A stretch of 64,000 nucleotides of DNA from Neorhizobium populisoli (GCF_019430945.1 NZ_JAHYCB010000003.1:434001-498000), one strand, 5' to 3'; shown: positions 25,230-35,819, counted from the first letter of the stretch. Translations and numbers: made by a program. Notes: generated by a model not told the origin, from the letters alone.

Positions 25230-26117
25230 ATGTCGCTCCGAAAAATCGCAAGCCTCGCCGTCTTCCTGATCGGCCTTCCCGTCGCAGCGCTCGCCCAGGA
25301 AAAGCCGAAAGTGGTGACCACCTTCACGATCATCGCCGACATGGCGCGCAATGTCGCGGGCGATGCGGCCGTAGTCGAAAGCATCACCAAGCCCGGTGCG
25401 GAGATCCATAACTACCAGCCGACGCCGGGCGACATCCTGCGGGCGCGCAATGCCAATCTGGTGCTGCGCAACGGCCTCAATCTCGAACTCTGGTTCGAAA
25501 AATTCCTTGCCAATCTCGGTAAGGTACCAAGCGTCACGGTCACGGATGGCGTCACGCCGATGGCGATTGCCGGCGGCGCCTACCAGGGCAGGCCCAACCC
25601 GCATGCCTGGATGTCGCCGGACAATGCGGTGATCTATGTCGAGAACATCCGCAAGGGTCTCGCCCAGGTCGATCCCGCCCACGCTGATGTCTATGCCGCC
25701 AATGCCAAGGCCTATACCGACAAGATCAAGGCAATGGTGCAGCCGATCCGCGACCAGCTCGGCAAGCTGCCGGAAAATCATCGCTGGCTGGTGACGAGCG
25801 AAGGCGCCTTTTCCTATCTCGCCCGCGATTTCGGCCTGAAGGAACTGTACCTCTGGCCCGTCAATGCCGACAGCCAGGGCACGCCGCAGCAGGTGCGCGC
25901 CGTCATCGATGCGATGCGCGAGCATCAGGTGAAGGTGATTTTCAGTGAGAGCACCGTGTCCGACAAGCCGGCCAAGCAGGTCTCTTCCGAAACCGGCGCG
26001 AAATACGGCGGCGTGCTTTACGTCGACTCGCTCAGCGAAGCGGATGGCCCGGTGCCGACCTATCTCGACCTGCTGCGCGTCACGAGCGAGACAATCGCCA
26101 AGGGGCTGGCGCAATGA
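25230..26117 (+). CDS. sitA: manganese/iron ABC transporter periplasmic binding protein
   Basis: A 295-aa cluster A-I metal-binding protein. The signal peptide ends around ALAQ (residue 23). Predicted metal ligands are His60 ([11 protein letters not shown]), His125 ([10 protein letters not shown]), Glu191 (TSEGAFSYL) and Asp266 (YVDSLS). The long His-rich loop of ZnuA zinc carriers is absent, which favours Mn2+/Fe2+. It overlaps sitB by 4 bp (ATGA) at the head of a four-gene operon and is preceded by two Mur-like boxes, so manganese-dependent repression is likely. Confidence 0.93.
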   Translation: MSLRKIASLAVFLIGLPVAALAQEKPKVVTTFTIIADMARNVAGDAAVVESITKPGAEIHNYQPTPGDILRARNANLVLRNGLNLELWFEKFLANLGKVPSVTVTDGVTPMAIAGGAYQGRPNPHAWMSPDNAVIYVENIRKGLAQVDPAHADVYAANAKAYTDKIKAMVQPIRDQLGKLPENHRWLVTSEGAFSYLARDFGLKELYLWPVNADSQGTPQQVRAVIDAMREHQVKVIFSESTVSDKPAKQVSSETGAKYGGVLYVDSLSEADGPVPTYLDLLRVTSETIAKGLAQ

Positions 26118-27025
26118 TGATGGGCAAGGTGAAGCCGGTCAGCGCCGGCCTGGCGCTTGAGAACGTTACGGTCGCCTATCGCAATGGCCATACAGCGCTG
26201 CGGCAGGCAAGCTTCACGGTCCCGAAAGGCACGATCACCGCGCTGGTCGGCGTCAACGGCGCCGGCAAGTCGACGCTCTTCAAGGCAATTATGGGCTTTG
26301 TATCCCTCACACAGGGTTCCGTCGAAATCCTCGGAATGCCGGCCAAGGAGGCCTTGCGAAAGAACCTCGTCGCCTATGTGCCGCAGGCCGAAGAGGTAGA
26401 CTGGAATTTCCCGGTTCTCGTCGAGGACGTGGTGATGATGGGCCGTTACGGCCACATGAATTTCCTGCGCATTCCCTCACGCCGCGACAAGGACATGGTC
26501 ACCGAGGCTTTGCGCCGGGTGAACATGGAGGAATATCGCAAACGCCAGATCGGCGAGCTTTCGGGAGGCCAGCGCAAGCGCGTCTTCCTCGCCCGCGCTC
26601 TGGCGCAGGAAGGCCAGGTCATCCTGCTCGACGAACCGTTCACCGGCGTCGATGTGACCACCGAAGAACAGATTGTCGAACTCCTGAAGGCACTGCGCGA
26701 TGAGGGCCGTGTCATGCTGGTCTCCACCCACAATCTCGGCAGCGTTCCGGATTTCTGCGACCGCACCGTTTTCGTCAAAGGCACAGTCATCGCCTACGGC
26801 AAGACGGAGGATACGTTCAACGAAGCCAATCTCGAAAAGGCCTTTGGCGGCGTTCTCCGCCATTTCATCCTGAGCGGCTCGGAACTGCATAACGATGCCG
26901 ATACCCGCCGCGTCAAGGTGATCAGCGACGACGAACGGCCCTTCGTCATCTATGGCGAGAACGGCAAGGAGAAGAGTGGCAGCCCTCAAGCCGAGGTGAA
27001 GGCAGATGCTTCAGACGCTCATTGA
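26114..27025 (+). CDS. sitB: manganese/iron ABC transporter ATP-binding protein
   Basis: A 303-aa ATPase with Walker [12 protein letters not shown], signature [15 protein letters not shown] and Walker [14 protein letters not shown]. Three consecutive in-frame ATG codons (26114, 26117, 26120) make the exact start uncertain. It overlaps sitA by 4 bp and sitC by 20 bp, so tight translational coupling is expected. The C-terminus after about residue 255 is a charged tail with no known role. Confidence 0.92.
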   Translation: MMMGKVKPVSAGLALENVTVAYRNGHTALRQASFTVPKGTITALVGVNGAGKSTLFKAIMGFVSLTQGSVEILGMPAKEALRKNLVAYVPQAEEVDWNFPVLVEDVVMMGRYGHMNFLRIPSRRDKDMVTEALRRVNMEEYRKRQIGELSGGQRKRVFLARALAQEGQVILLDEPFTGVDVTTEEQIVELLKALRDEGRVMLVSTHNLGSVPDFCDRTVFVKGTVIAYGKTEDTFNEANLEKAFGGVLRHFILSGSELHNDADTRRVKVISDDERPFVIYGENGKEKSGSPQAEVKADASDAH

Positions 27026-27866
27026 ACCCTTCACCTATGGCTATATGCGCAACGCCATTCTGGTCAGCGCGCTGGTCGGCGGCGTTTGCGGCTTTCTCTC
27101 CGCCTACCTGATGCTGAAAGGCTGGTCGCTGATCGGCGATGCGCTGTCCCATGCGATCGTGCCCGGGGTTGCCGGCGCCTATATGCTCGGCCTGCCGTTT
27201 TCGATCGGCGCCTTCATTTCCGGCGGGCTGGCGGCCGGCGCCATGCTCTTCCTCAACCAGCGAACGCGGCTGAAGGAAGACGCGATCATCGGCCTGATCT
27301 TTACTTCCTTTTTCGGGCTCGGCCTGTTCATGGTGTCGCTGTCGCCGACGGCCGTGGATATCCAGACCATCGTGCTCGGCAATATCCTCGCCATCACGCC
27401 AGAGGACACGCTGCAGCTCGTCATCATCGGCGGCGTCAGCCTCGTCATCCTGGCGCTGAAATGGAAGGACCTGATGCTGACCTTCTTCGATGAGAACCAC
27501 GCCCGCGCCATCGGCCTGAAGCCGGATTTGCTGAAAATCCTGTTCTTCACCCTGCTTGCCGCCTCGACGGTTGCAGCCCTGCAGACGGTCGGCGCCTTCC
27601 TCGTTATCGCCATGGTCGTCACGCCCGGCGCCACCGCTTATCTGCTGACCGACCGTTTCGAGCGGCTGATCCTGATGGCCCTCGGCATCGGAGCTGCAAC
27701 CAGCTTCATCGGCGCCTATCTCAGCTATTTCCTCGACGGCGCCACCGGCGGCATCATCGTCGTGTTGCAGACCGCACTGTTCCTCATCGCTTTCCTGTTT
27801 GCGCCGAAACACGGCATGCTCGCCGCCCGCCGCCGCATCCGGGCCTCGCTGGAGGACAATGCATGA
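27006..27866 (+). CDS. sitC: manganese/iron ABC transporter permease
   Basis: A 286-aa ABC-3 family permease with about eight or nine helices. The conserved [20 protein letters not shown] block is near residues 37-56. Its start lies inside the end of sitB and its stop overlaps the sitD start by 4 bp. It pairs with SitD to form the channel. A 20-residue block nearly identical to one in SitD shows the two permeases are paralogues. Confidence 0.92.
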   Translation: MLQTLIEPFTYGYMRNAILVSALVGGVCGFLSAYLMLKGWSLIGDALSHAIVPGVAGAYMLGLPFSIGAFISGGLAAGAMLFLNQRTRLKEDAIIGLIFTSFFGLGLFMVSLSPTAVDIQTIVLGNILAITPEDTLQLVIIGGVSLVILALKWKDLMLTFFDENHARAIGLKPDLLKILFFTLLAASTVAALQTVGAFLVIAMVVTPGATAYLLTDRFERLILMALGIGAATSFIGAYLSYFLDGATGGIIVVLQTALFLIAFLFAPKHGMLAARRRIRASLEDNA

Positions 27867-28696
27867 GCGAGTTTCTCGAACTGGCGCTCCTGCCCTTCCA
27901 GCTTCCATTCATGCAATCCGCCTTCATCGTGACGCTGATGATCGCCGTGCCGATGGCGATCATCTCCTGCTTTCTGGTGCTGAAAGGCTGGTCGCTGATG
28001 GGCGACGCCGTCTCGCACGCGGTTTTGCCGGGCGTGGTCATCGCCTATATGCTGGCGATCCCGCTCTCGGTCGGCGCCTTCGTCGCCGGCATGGCCTGCG
28101 CGCTGATGACCGGCTTCCTGAAGGAGAACAGTCGCATCAAGGAAGACACGGTGCTCGGCATCGTCTTTTCCGGCATGTTCGGTCTGGGCCTCGTGCTTTA
28201 CGTCAAGGTGCAGGCGGATGTGCATCTCGACCATATCCTGTTCGGCGACATGCTCGGCATCGCAGCGTCGGACCTGATCGAGACCGGGCTCATAGCGCTG
28301 GTGGCAACGCTTTTCCTCGTCATCCTGCGCAAGGACCTGCTGGTCCATTCCTTCGACGAGCAGCACGCCAAGGCGATCGGCCTGCCGGTGCGCCTGCTGC
28401 ATTACGGCCTGCTGGCCGTCCTGTCGCTGGCCGTCGTCGGTGCGCTGAAGGCCGTCGGCATCATTCTCTCGGTCGCCATGCTGGTCGCGCCGGGCGCTAT
28501 CGCCTTCCTGCTCACGCGTCGCTTCACCGCCATGTTGATTACATCCGTGGCAATCGCCGTCGGCGCTTCGGTCTCCGGCATCTATCTCAGCTTCTTCCTG
28601 GACAGCGCCCCCGCACCGACGATCGTGCTGCTGATGACCGCGCTCTTCGTCTTCGCCTTCATCAAGACGTCGCTCATCGCCCGCACCGCATCCTGA
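27863..28696 (+). CDS. sitD: manganese/iron ABC transporter permease
   Basis: A 277-aa ABC-3 permease paralogous to SitC, with LKGWSLMGDAVSHAVLPGV near residues 39-57 and about eight helices. It is the last gene of the sitABCD operon. A 50-bp gap with a MarR-type operator follows before the next gene, and no clear terminator is visible, so read-through into the marR-type gene is possible. Confidence 0.92.
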   Translation: MSEFLELALLPFQLPFMQSAFIVTLMIAVPMAIISCFLVLKGWSLMGDAVSHAVLPGVVIAYMLAIPLSVGAFVAGMACALMTGFLKENSRIKEDTVLGIVFSGMFGLGLVLYVKVQADVHLDHILFGDMLGIAASDLIETGLIALVATLFLVILRKDLLVHSFDEQHAKAIGLPVRLLHYGLLAVLSLAVVGALKAVGIILSVAMLVAPGAIAFLLTRRFTAMLITSVAIAVGASVSGIYLSFFLDSAPAPTIVLLMTALFVFAFIKTSLIARTAS

Positions 28697-28727
28697 TTTT
28701 TCGCACCCCTCTTGCGCGGATCGAACT

Positions 28728-28743
28728 GCGGGTATATACCCGC
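28728..28743. promoter_or_regulatory. MarR-type operator 1
   Basis: GCGGGTATATACCCGC, a perfect 16-bp palindrome ending 3 bp before the marR-type ATG. The 14-bp core recurs at 29165-29178 upstream of the MFS gene. Confidence 0.8.
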
Positions 28744-28746
28744 GCC

Positions 28747-29148
28747 ATGCCAAGCGATACCTGCCACTGCATCCTGCTGCGTAAAGCCTCCCGAAAGGTC
28801 TCGTCCTATTACGACGATGTCCTGGCGCCGCTCGGTGTCAATATCGGCCAGTTCAGCTTGCTCAGAAACATCAACCGCACGGCGCCTGTGTCGCTCACCG
28901 ATCTCGCCGTAAGGGTCGAACTCGATCGCTCGACCGTCGGTCGCAATGCCAAGGTGCTGGAACGTATGGGCCTGATCACCATCGGCCATGGCGAAGACCA
29001 GCGCGAGGCCATGCTGGAAGTCACGCCGAAAGGCCATACGGTCCTCACCGAAGGCGCTCCGCTCTGGGATAGCGTCCAGGATAATATCGAAGCCCGGCTT
29101 GGGGCCGAGAAGACGAAACAACTGCAGGAACTGCTCGCAGCTCTGTGA
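28747..29148 (+). CDS. MarR-family transcriptional regulator
   Basis: A 133-aa winged-helix regulator. The recognition region VSLTDLAVRVELDRSTVGRN (about residues 44-63) is followed by the wing (LITIGHGEDQREAML). The ATG at 28747 follows a perfect palindrome that would block its own promoter. The same palindrome precedes the MFS gene 78 bp downstream, so it most likely represses both itself and that transporter. The frame is open far upstream, but that part is a shadow of sitD. Confidence 0.9.
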   Translation: MPSDTCHCILLRKASRKVSSYYDDVLAPLGVNIGQFSLLRNINRTAPVSLTDLAVRVELDRSTVGRNAKVLERMGLITIGHGEDQREAMLEVTPKGHTVLTEGAPLWDSVQDNIEARLGAEKTKQLQELLAAL

Positions 29149-29164
29149 TTTTTTGAACCAAACG

Positions 29165-29178
29165 CGGGTATATACCCG
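29165..29178. promoter_or_regulatory. MarR-type operator 2
   Basis: CGGGTATATACCCG, identical to the core of the site at 28729-28742, located 48 bp before the MFS transporter start. Confidence 0.8.
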
Positions 29179-29226
29179 AAACACAATACCGCCGCAGCGG
29201 TGACGATCAGGAAAGGGAATTCCGAC

Positions 29227-30522
29227 ATGCTCTCAAACATCGCTGCCCGCTGGATGGCCGGCAGAAACCTGCATTATGGATGGGTGGTCGTCACCACGAC
29301 CTTCCTGACCATGCTGGCGACGGCCGGCGCAATGGGCTCGGCCGGCGTGATGATCCAGCCGCTGCACCAGGAGTTCGGCTGGGATATCGCCGACATCTCC
29401 TCGGCGATGGCCATACGCCTCATGCTGTTCGGCCTGCTCGCTCCCTTCGCGGCAGCCTTCATGAACCATTTCGGCATCCGTCAGGTCGTCGTCACCGCGC
29501 TGTCGCTTATTCTCGGCGGCATCGTCGTATCGATGTTCATGACCGAGATCTGGCAGCTCGTGGCGCTCTGGGGCATCGTCATCGGCGTCGGCACCGGCAT
29601 GACTGCCATGGTGCTCGGCGCAACGGTCGCCTCCCGCTGGTTCTCCCAACGCCGCGGCCTCGTCATGGGCATGCTCAGCGCCAGCAATGCCACCGGTCAG
29701 CTCGTATTCCTGCCGCTTCTGGCCGATCTCAGCGAAACCTATGGCTGGCGCACGGCGCTGATGCTGACGGCAGGCGCGATCACCGTCGCCATGCTGCTCG
29801 TGCTCGCCCTGATGCGCGATCACCCCGCCGATATGGGCCTGCCGGCCTATGGCGAAACCAATGTCAACAAGCCGCCGAAGCAGGATCACAAGCTTCTGAC
29901 CACGCTGGCATCGCCGCTCATCACCCTGAAAAGCGCCTCCGCCAGCGGCACCTTCTGGGTCCTGTTTGGAACATTCTTCGTCTGCGGCCTCTCCACCAAC
30001 GGACTGATCCAGACGCACTGGATCTCGATCTGCGGTGATTCCGGCATCGCACCCGTTGGCGCTGCCGGAATGCTCGCAGTGCTCGGCATCTTCGATTTCT
30101 TCGGCACGATCGCATCCGGCTGGCTGTCCGACCGTTACGACAACCGCATCCTGCTCTTCTGGTATTACGGCCTGCGCGGCCTGTCGCTGATCTACCTGTC
30201 CTTCTCGGGCTTCAGCTTCTACGAGCTTTCCGCCTTCGCCGTCTTCTACGGCCTGGACTGGATCGCCACCGTCCCGCCGACCGTGAAGCTCGCCGCCGAC
30301 AAGTTCGGCCGCGAAAAGGCCGGCATGGTGTTCGGCTGGGTGTTCACCGGCCACCAGCTGGGCGCCGCGACCGCCGCCTATGGCGCAGGTTACTTCAAAA
30401 GCGACTTCAACACCTACATGCCCGCCCTGCAGATTGCCGGCGTCATGTGCATGATCGCCGCCGTCTCCGTCATGCTGCTTCGCAAGCCCGGTTCGGCCAA
30501 CGCCGTGCCGCAGCCGGCTTGA
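29227..30522 (+). CDS. MFS transporter (oxalate/formate antiporter-like group)
   Basis: A 431-aa major facilitator with about 12 helices. HYGWVVVTTTFLTMLATAGA at residues 17-36 and the following GVMIQPLHQEFGWD are characteristic of the monocarboxylate/oxalate:formate antiporter-like subgroup. The ATG at 29227 has AGGAAAGGG upstream; an in-frame ATG-like start at 29200 is less favourable. Controlled probably by the adjacent MarR-type protein through the CGGGTATATACCCG site. Substrate unknown; such MarR-MFS pairs usually export or import small organic acids or toxic aromatics. Confidence 0.88.
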   Translation: MLSNIAARWMAGRNLHYGWVVVTTTFLTMLATAGAMGSAGVMIQPLHQEFGWDIADISSAMAIRLMLFGLLAPFAAAFMNHFGIRQVVVTALSLILGGIVVSMFMTEIWQLVALWGIVIGVGTGMTAMVLGATVASRWFSQRRGLVMGMLSASNATGQLVFLPLLADLSETYGWRTALMLTAGAITVAMLLVLALMRDHPADMGLPAYGETNVNKPPKQDHKLLTTLASPLITLKSASASGTFWVLFGTFFVCGLSTNGLIQTHWISICGDSGIAPVGAAGMLAVLGIFDFFGTIASGWLSDRYDNRILLFWYYGLRGLSLIYLSFSGFSFYELSAFAVFYGLDWIATVPPTVKLAADKFGREKAGMVFGWVFTGHQLGAATAAYGAGYFKSDFNTYMPALQIAGVMCMIAAVSVMLLRKPGSANAVPQPA

Positions 30523-30540
30523 TAAACGTAATCTGAAAGC

Positions 30541-30573
30541 AGAAAAGCCCGCCAAATGGCGGGCTTTTCTTTT
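30541..30573. terminator. bidirectional terminator, MFS / chemoreceptor
   Basis: AAAAGCCCGCC and GGCGGGCTTTTC flank an AAAT loop, with T-rich CTTTTTGG after it on the plus strand and A-rich sequence before it. It separates the convergent MFS and chemoreceptor genes. Confidence 0.9.
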
Positions 30574-30590
30574 TGGTTGTTGGATTTACG

Positions 30591-32300
30591 TCAGGCAACC
30601 TTGCGCGGCGCACCGCCGGCAGCAGCAGAGTCATTCTCGCGGATCGCCGAGCGGCGGTTGAGCTTGAAGTGGTTGACCAGTTCCGACAGCCGTTCTGCGC
30701 CGGTCGCCAATTCCAGGCTGATATCCGTGGTCCGTTCCACCATGGCCGCATTCTGCTGCGTCATGCGGTCGAGCTGCGCGACGGTGTTGTTGATCTCCGA
30801 GAGACCGACCGACTGCTCGCGCGCCGCCGTGGCGAGCGTCTGCATGTTATTGTCGATCGAAGCGACAAACTGCTCGATCTCGTGAAGCGCCACGCCGGTC
30901 GCGTCGACGAGGCGAACACCTTCGGTGACTTCGCGACCCGAATTTTCGATCAGACCCTTGATCTCCTTGGCCGCTTTGGCAGAGCGCTGGGCCAGTTCGC
31001 GGACTTCCTGTGCGACGACTGCGAAGCCTTTGCCCGCCTCGCCGGCACGGGCTGCCTCGACACCGGCATTCAGTGCCAGAAGGTTGGTCTGGAAGGCGAT
31101 CTCATCGATGACACCGATGATCTGGGTGATCTCGGCCGACGCGCCTTCAATGCGCTGCATCGCCGTAATGGTCTCCTGAACCACCGACGACGACGTCGAG
31201 GCCGACTGCAGCGCGTTCTTGACGAGCTTGCGGGTATCGTCGGTATTGGCAGACGAGGAGCGAACGGTTGCGGTCACTTCTTCCAGTGCCGCAGATGTCT
31301 GCTCTAGCGAAGCAGCCTGTTCCTTGGTGCGCAGAGACAGCTGATCGGCCGCCTCGTGCATTTCCTTGCCGTTGCCGTTCAACGTGTTGGTCTGCTTCAG
31401 GACGCCCATCAGCGTTTCCTGGAAAGCGCCGATCGATGCGTTGAAGTCGCGCCGCAGCGGTTCGAATTCCGGAATGAACGGCGTGTCAATCGTCTGGCGG
31501 ATGTTGCAATCGGCAAGCCGCGACAGGCCGGCACCAAGCTCCTTCACGACCTTGACGCGCTCGCTGACATCGGTCGCGAACTTGACGACCTTGAAGACCT
31601 TGCCGCTATCGTCGATGATCGGGTTGTAGGATGCCTGGATGAAGACCTGATGGCCGTCCTTGGCGACGCGCGTGAACTGATCGGCTGCAAATTTACCCGT
31701 GCCGAGATCGCGCCAGAACTGCTGATAGGCAGTCGAACGCGCATAATCCGCTTCGCAGAAGATCGAATGGTGCTTGCCGACGATCTCCGACAGAGAATAG
31801 CCGAGGGCAGTGCAGAAATTCTCGTTGGCGGTGATGATCTCGCCGGTCGGCGTGAATTCGATGATCGCCTGCGCGCGGGAAAGCGCGTCGAGTTTGCCGC
31901 GATCTTCCAGCGCCCGCTTGCGCGCGGTGGTGATATCGGTTGCGAACTTCAACACCTTGTAGGGCTTGCCGCCACGCAGGATCGGGTTGTACGTCGCCTC
32001 GATCCAGATCTCGCGGCCGCCCTTGCCGAAGCGCTTGTATTTGCCCTGATCGAACTTACCGGTGCCCAGCCGCCGCCAGAAATCCGCATAGTCCTTCGAG
32101 CCTGCATCCGTCGGATCAACGAAAATGCGATGATGCTTGCCGACGATTTCCGACAGCGAATATCCCACTGCTTTGCAGAAGTTCTCGTTGGCATCCAGAA
32201 TGGTGCCGTTCATATCGAACTCGATGATTGCCTGTGACCGGCTCAGCGCTTCCAATATTGCGGCATTCGACATCATGCGGGCAAACGGCACACCGGCCAT
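30591..32300 (-). CDS. soluble methyl-accepting chemotaxis protein with two PAS domains
   Basis: About 569 aa with no transmembrane segment. Two closely similar PAS modules lie near residues 15-130 and 140-255 (both contain NENFC then [12 protein letters not shown]). The MCP signalling domain follows, with the conserved tip [20 protein letters not shown] around residue 400. The pairing suggests a cytoplasmic sensor of redox, oxygen or a small ligand feeding CheA. The ATG at 32300 has GGAG 6 nt upstream; the alternative at 32312 lacks one. It is not next to other chemotaxis genes. Confidence 0.9.
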   Translation of the reverse strand: MAGVPFARMMSNAAILEALSRSQAIIEFDMNGTILDANENFCKAVGYSLSEIVGKHHRIFVDPTDAGSKDYADFWRRLGTGKFDQGKYKRFGKGGREIWIEATYNPILRGGKPYKVLKFATDITTARKRALEDRGKLDALSRAQAIIEFTPTGEIITANENFCTALGYSLSEIVGKHHSIFCEADYARSTAYQQFWRDLGTGKFAADQFTRVAKDGHQVFIQASYNPIIDDSGKVFKVVKFATDVSERVKVVKELGAGLSRLADCNIRQTIDTPFIPEFEPLRRDFNASIGAFQETLMGVLKQTNTLNGNGKEMHEAADQLSLRTKEQAASLEQTSAALEEVTATVRSSSANTDDTRKLVKNALQSASTSSSVVQETITAMQRIEGASAEITQIIGVIDEIAFQTNLLALNAGVEAARAGEAGKGFAVVAQEVRELAQRSAKAAKEIKGLIENSGREVTEGVRLVDATGVALHEIEQFVASIDNNMQTLATAAREQSVGLSEINNTVAQLDRMTQQNAAMVERTTDISLELATGAERLSELVNHFKLNRRSAIRENDSAAAGGAPRKVA

Positions 32301-32426
32301 GGCAAACTCCATTGTCCCAAAAGGGAATCGACGAGATATGCCGTTAAAGCTACGAATTTGTTTTGAATTTTCAGTTAACCATGAAAGTGACGATCGTCAG
32401 TTCAGGGCGGAATTAAGCAACAAAAA

Positions 32427-32446
32427 AGCCCGTCTTGCGACGGGCT
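32427..32446 (-). terminator. terminator downstream of transaldolase
   Basis: Perfect 8-bp stem AGCCCGTC/GACGGGCT with a TTGC loop; on the minus strand it is followed by TTTTTTG. It lies 27 bp past the tal stop. Confidence 0.88.
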
Positions 32447-32473
32447 CGTTTGTACTGGCGGTGGAAAACAGTA

Positions 32474-33439
32474 TCAGGCAGCTGCAGCCTGCAGTTCCTT
32501 GCGGACCATTTCGCGCAGCGCATTGAGGTCCTTTGCGAAGAGGCGGATACCGTCGGAAAGCTTTTCGGTCGCCATCTGGTCTTCGTTGAGCATCCAGCGG
32601 AAAGACTTCTCGTCGAGCGACTGCATCGGCTCTGCCTTGAAGGTTTCCGGCGAAAGCTTGCGCTCCAGCGTGCCGTCTGCCTTGTCCAGCTCGTCGAGCA
32701 GGTTCGGCGCGATCGTCAGGCGGTCGCAGCCGGCCAGCGCTTCGATTTCGCCGACATTGCGGAACGAGGCGCCCATGACGATCGTCTTGATGCCGTTGGC
32801 CTTGTAGTAGTTGTAGATGTTGCGGACGGAAACGACGCCCGGATCGGTCTCGGCAGTGTAATCCTGGCCGGATGCCTTCTTGTGCCAGTCGAGGATGCGA
32901 CCGACGAAGGGCGAGATCAGGAAAACACCGGCTTCGGCGCAAGCGATCGCCTGGGCCTGGGCGAAGAGAAGCGTCAGGTTGCAGTCGATGCCTTCCTTCT
33001 GCAGCACTTCGGCGGCACGGATGCCTTCCCAGGTGGAGGCGAGCTTGATCAGGATACGGTCACGCTCGATGCCGCGTTCCTTGTAGGAAGCGATGATCTG
33101 GTGCGCCTTGTCGATCGAGGCCTTGGTATCGAAGGAAAGGTCGGCATCGACTTCGGTCGAAACGCGGCCCGGGACCAGTTCCGAAAGCGCGGCACCGACG
33201 GAGATCGCCAGACGGTCGGCAACGGCGGCAACCACGCCGTCCGGCTGGCCGCCCTGCTTCTTGCCCCAGGAAACGGCTTCCTTGAACTTGTCGGCGAAGA
33301 CCGGCGTACCGATCGCCTTCAGGACGATCGACGGGTTGGTGGTGCAATCGACCGGCTTCAGGCGGGCAACCGCCTCGATGTCACCCGTATCGGCGACGAC
33401 CACGGTCATGGAACGGAGTTGCTCTAGTTTCGACGTCAT
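32474..33439 (-). CDS. tal: transaldolase
   Basis: A 321-aa class I transaldolase of the TalB type. The Schiff-base lysine is Lys132 ([12 protein letters not shown]), and the N-terminal [11 protein letters not shown] motif and acidic catalytic residue in [11 protein letters not shown] are present. It transfers dihydroxyacetone units between sugar phosphates in the non-oxidative pentose phosphate pathway, which the xylose and polyol routes elsewhere in the window feed. The start at 33439 gives MTSKLEQLR; upstream residues to 33511 are not family-like. It is divergent from a SorC-type regulator. Confidence 0.95.
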   Translation of the reverse strand: MTSKLEQLRSMTVVVADTGDIEAVARLKPVDCTTNPSIVLKAIGTPVFADKFKEAVSWGKKQGGQPDGVVAAVADRLAISVGAALSELVPGRVSTEVDADLSFDTKASIDKAHQIIASYKERGIERDRILIKLASTWEGIRAAEVLQKEGIDCNLTLLFAQAQAIACAEAGVFLISPFVGRILDWHKKASGQDYTAETDPGVVSVRNIYNYYKANGIKTIVMGASFRNVGEIEALAGCDRLTIAPNLLDELDKADGTLERKLSPETFKAEPMQSLDEKSFRWMLNEDQMATEKLSDGIRLFAKDLNALREMVRKELQAAAA

Positions 33440-33654
33440 CCGAATATTCCTCGATTGGAAAGCGTTAAAGCTTGAACGCCCGGCGTACGAATTGGCTCCT
33501 CCATCTCGCACCTAGACGCGTTGGCATGGACTATCGACCCTCATTGGTTAAGAAGTCAAGACATTTGTCCTGATGAATTGACATATGTTTCAATCGGAAC
33601 AAATATCTGGGATGTTGTTCACCATGGCCCATAAAGCAGAACGGGAGAGGCATT

Positions 33655-34638
33655 TTGGCGAGGCTCAGACGCGAGACCCACACCGCCTATTCCGATGCGG
33701 CATCGCTGAGGCTGCGGGCGGCTTGGCTCTATTATAACCAGGGTTTGACTCAGAAAGATGTCGCCGAACGGCTCGGCATCAGCCGTTCGACGGTAATCCG
33801 CCTGCTCGACGAGGCGATGAAGCGTTCGGAAGTGCAGATCTGGATCAGCGAAGGCATCGACGGCTGTGTCGAACTCTCGACGCAACTGGAAAAGGCCTAT
33901 GGGCTGGACGAAGCACTTGTCGTGCCCGCCCCGCGAGACGACAGCGCAACCGCACTCGCCAGTGCCGTCGGCCTTGCACTTGGCCAGTTCCTTTCCGAAG
34001 TCGTACAGGACGACATGACGATCGGCGTCGGCTGGGGCCGCACCATGACTGCCTCGCTCTCGAGTTTCCGCCCCCCGCGGCGGGAGAACTGCAAGGTCGT
34101 CTCGCTGCTCGGCGGCATCGTCGCCGTCCACCAGACCAACCCGATCGACTATACGTGGCGCTTCGCCGGCCAGCTCGGCGCGGAATGCTACATGTTCCTC
34201 GCGCCACTTCTGGTCGACTCGGTCAAGACGAAGCGGGCGCTGATCGAGCAATGCGGCCTCAACGCCATCTACGATCTTGCCGAAAACCTCGACCTCGCCG
34301 TGGTGAGCTGCGGCGATATCGGCCCGCATTCCACGTCCCTTTCGGAAGGCTTCATCTCCAAAGCCGAACTCGACCGGCTGATCGCCGCCGGCTGCGTCTG
34401 CGACACGATGTTCAATTTTCTCGACGAGGAAGGACGTTCGGTCGATCAGAAGCTCAACGAGCGGGTGATGTCTGTCGACCTCGACACGCTGAAGAAGGCG
34501 AAGCATATCGTGCTTTCCTCCGGCGGCGCGCATCGGGCCGTGGCGATCCGGGCAACGATCCGCAGGGTGGGATGCAATACGCTGATTACGGATGAGACGG
34601 CGGCGAGAGAGCTGTTGCGGCTGGCGGAGACCGAGTAG
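33655..34638 (+). CDS. SorC/DeoR-type sugar-binding transcriptional regulator
   Basis: A 327-aa regulator with a TTG start supported by GGGAGAGG upstream; an ATG at 33624 is in another frame. The N-terminal helix-turn-helix (LTQKDVAERLGISRSTVIRL, about residues 31-50) precedes a sugar-phosphate-binding SorC domain (GVGWGRTM and LLGGIVAV). It is divergent from tal across 215 bp, so it may control tal, itself, or distant sugar genes. A TTGACA box at 33578-33583 is a possible -35. It is paralogous to the regulator at 49863-50816. Confidence 0.88.
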   Translation: MARLRRETHTAYSDAASLRLRAAWLYYNQGLTQKDVAERLGISRSTVIRLLDEAMKRSEVQIWISEGIDGCVELSTQLEKAYGLDEALVVPAPRDDSATALASAVGLALGQFLSEVVQDDMTIGVGWGRTMTASLSSFRPPRRENCKVVSLLGGIVAVHQTNPIDYTWRFAGQLGAECYMFLAPLLVDSVKTKRALIEQCGLNAIYDLAENLDLAVVSCGDIGPHSTSLSEGFISKAELDRLIAAGCVCDTMFNFLDEEGRSVDQKLNERVMSVDLDTLKKAKHIVLSSGGAHRAVAIRATIRRVGCNTLITDETAARELLRLAETE

Positions 34639-34682
34639 GCTTCAGTCTGGATCGCGGACACATTGAATGCTGCGGGATGGGG

Positions 34683-34750
34683 TACCCCCCCTCTGCCCTG
34701 CCGGGCATCTCCCCCCTTGAGGGAGATGCCCGGCAGGGCAGAGGGGGGTA
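34683..34750. repeat. palindromic intergenic repeat, family A (two arms back to back)
   Basis: Nearly perfect inverted repeat with about 30-nt arms. The left arm holds CTCTGCCCTGCCGGGCATCT and the right arm its complement, separated by a short CCTTGA-type loop. It lies between the SorC-type regulator and the convergent MGMT gene, so it may also terminate transcription. Confidence 0.8.
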
Positions 34751-34784
34751 TCACACGGCACGACATCAGCGCCGCACCAACGCT

Positions 34785-35681
34785 TTATGCATTCCCCGCT
34801 TCCCACCCGAGGATCGCCCGCTTGCGCGTCAGCCCCCAGTGATATCCGGTCAGCGCGCCACTTTTCCCGAGCGCCCGATGGCACGGCACAACGAACGAAA
34901 TCGGGTTCGCCCCGACGGCCGCTCCCACCGCCCGGCTCGCCGTCGGCTGGCCGATATCGGACGCGACGTCGGAATAGGTGACCGCCTTGCCGAACGGGAT
35001 CTTCAACAGGCTCTGCCAGACCCGCACCTGGAAATCGGTTCCGATCAGCACGACCTTGAGCGGCTGGTCGCAGGACCATTGCTGCCGGTCGAAGATGCGG
35101 CGGATGTAAGGGGCGGTCGCCTCCTGATCATGGATATATTCCGCATTCGGCCAGCGCCGCGCCATGTCCTCGTAAGCCGGCGCCTCGCAGCCGATATCGG
35201 CGAAGGCGAGACCCGAGAGGCCGCGTTCCGTCGCCATTACCAATGCCTGACCGAAGGGCGACGGATGGAAACCGTAACGGATCACCAGCCCGCCGCCGCG
35301 CGCCTTCCACTCGCCGGGAGACATCGCTTCATGCGTCACGAACAGGTCATGCAGGCGGCCCGGACCCGAAAGCCCCAGCTCATAGGAGGCCTCCAGCAAC
35401 GGCAGCTCTTCCTTGCCGAGCAACCGCTTGGCATGATCGAGCGTGATCGCCTGCAGGAAGGCCTTGGGCGACAGGCCGGCCCAGCGGGTAAACACTTTCT
35501 GCAACTGCGTCGGCGACTGGCCGAGTTCGGCGGCGATCGCCTCCAGAGACGGCTGGTTGCGATAATCCACGGTCAGCATCTCGATGACGCGACGAACGGT
35601 TTCGTAATCGGAGCCATCCGGGGTGATGTCGATGGCGGGGGTGGTGATCTTTGCGAGATCAATCTGAGAATGTGCGTTCAT
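34785..35681 (-). CDS. AraC-HTH / O6-methylguanine-DNA methyltransferase fusion (Ada-like)
   Basis: A 298-aa protein with an AraC-type helix-turn-helix at about residues 30-125 (SLEAIAAELGQSPTQLQKVF) and a methylguanine methyltransferase domain at about 135-295. The suicide acceptor Cys267 sits in VVPCHRALGKSG. The N-terminal zinc domain of E. coli Ada, which senses methyl phosphotriesters, is absent, so it can repair O6-methylguanine but its activation as a regulator must differ. The start at 35681 avoids an unsupported 24-residue extension. Confidence 0.92.
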   Translation of the reverse strand: MNAHSQIDLAKITTPAIDITPDGSDYETVRRVIEMLTVDYRNQPSLEAIAAELGQSPTQLQKVFTRWAGLSPKAFLQAITLDHAKRLLGKEELPLLEASYELGLSGPGRLHDLFVTHEAMSPGEWKARGGGLVIRYGFHPSPFGQALVMATERGLSGLAFADIGCEAPAYEDMARRWPNAEYIHDQEATAPYIRRIFDRQQWSCDQPLKVVLIGTDFQVRVWQSLLKIPFGKAVTYSDVASDIGQPTASRAVGAAVGANPISFVVPCHRALGKSGALTGYHWGLTRKRAILGWEAGNA

Positions 35682-35819
35682 GGCTTGTCTCTCCTCGACA
35701 GCGCCTGGCGCCGCATCCGGCGCCTGTCTTCGGCTGTTTCGTTCATGCGCCATAAATGCTCCCTCGGCTTTGCCGAAACCACCCGTTTCTTGCAGGTTTT
35801 CGCCTATTTTGCGCAGGTT

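Noticed and set aside
33596..33620. Possible sigma EcfG promoter before the SorC-type gene
   Set aside because: GGAAC is present, but the distance to TGTT is 15 nt rather than 16-17 and the -10 does not match; the three accepted sites are all exact.
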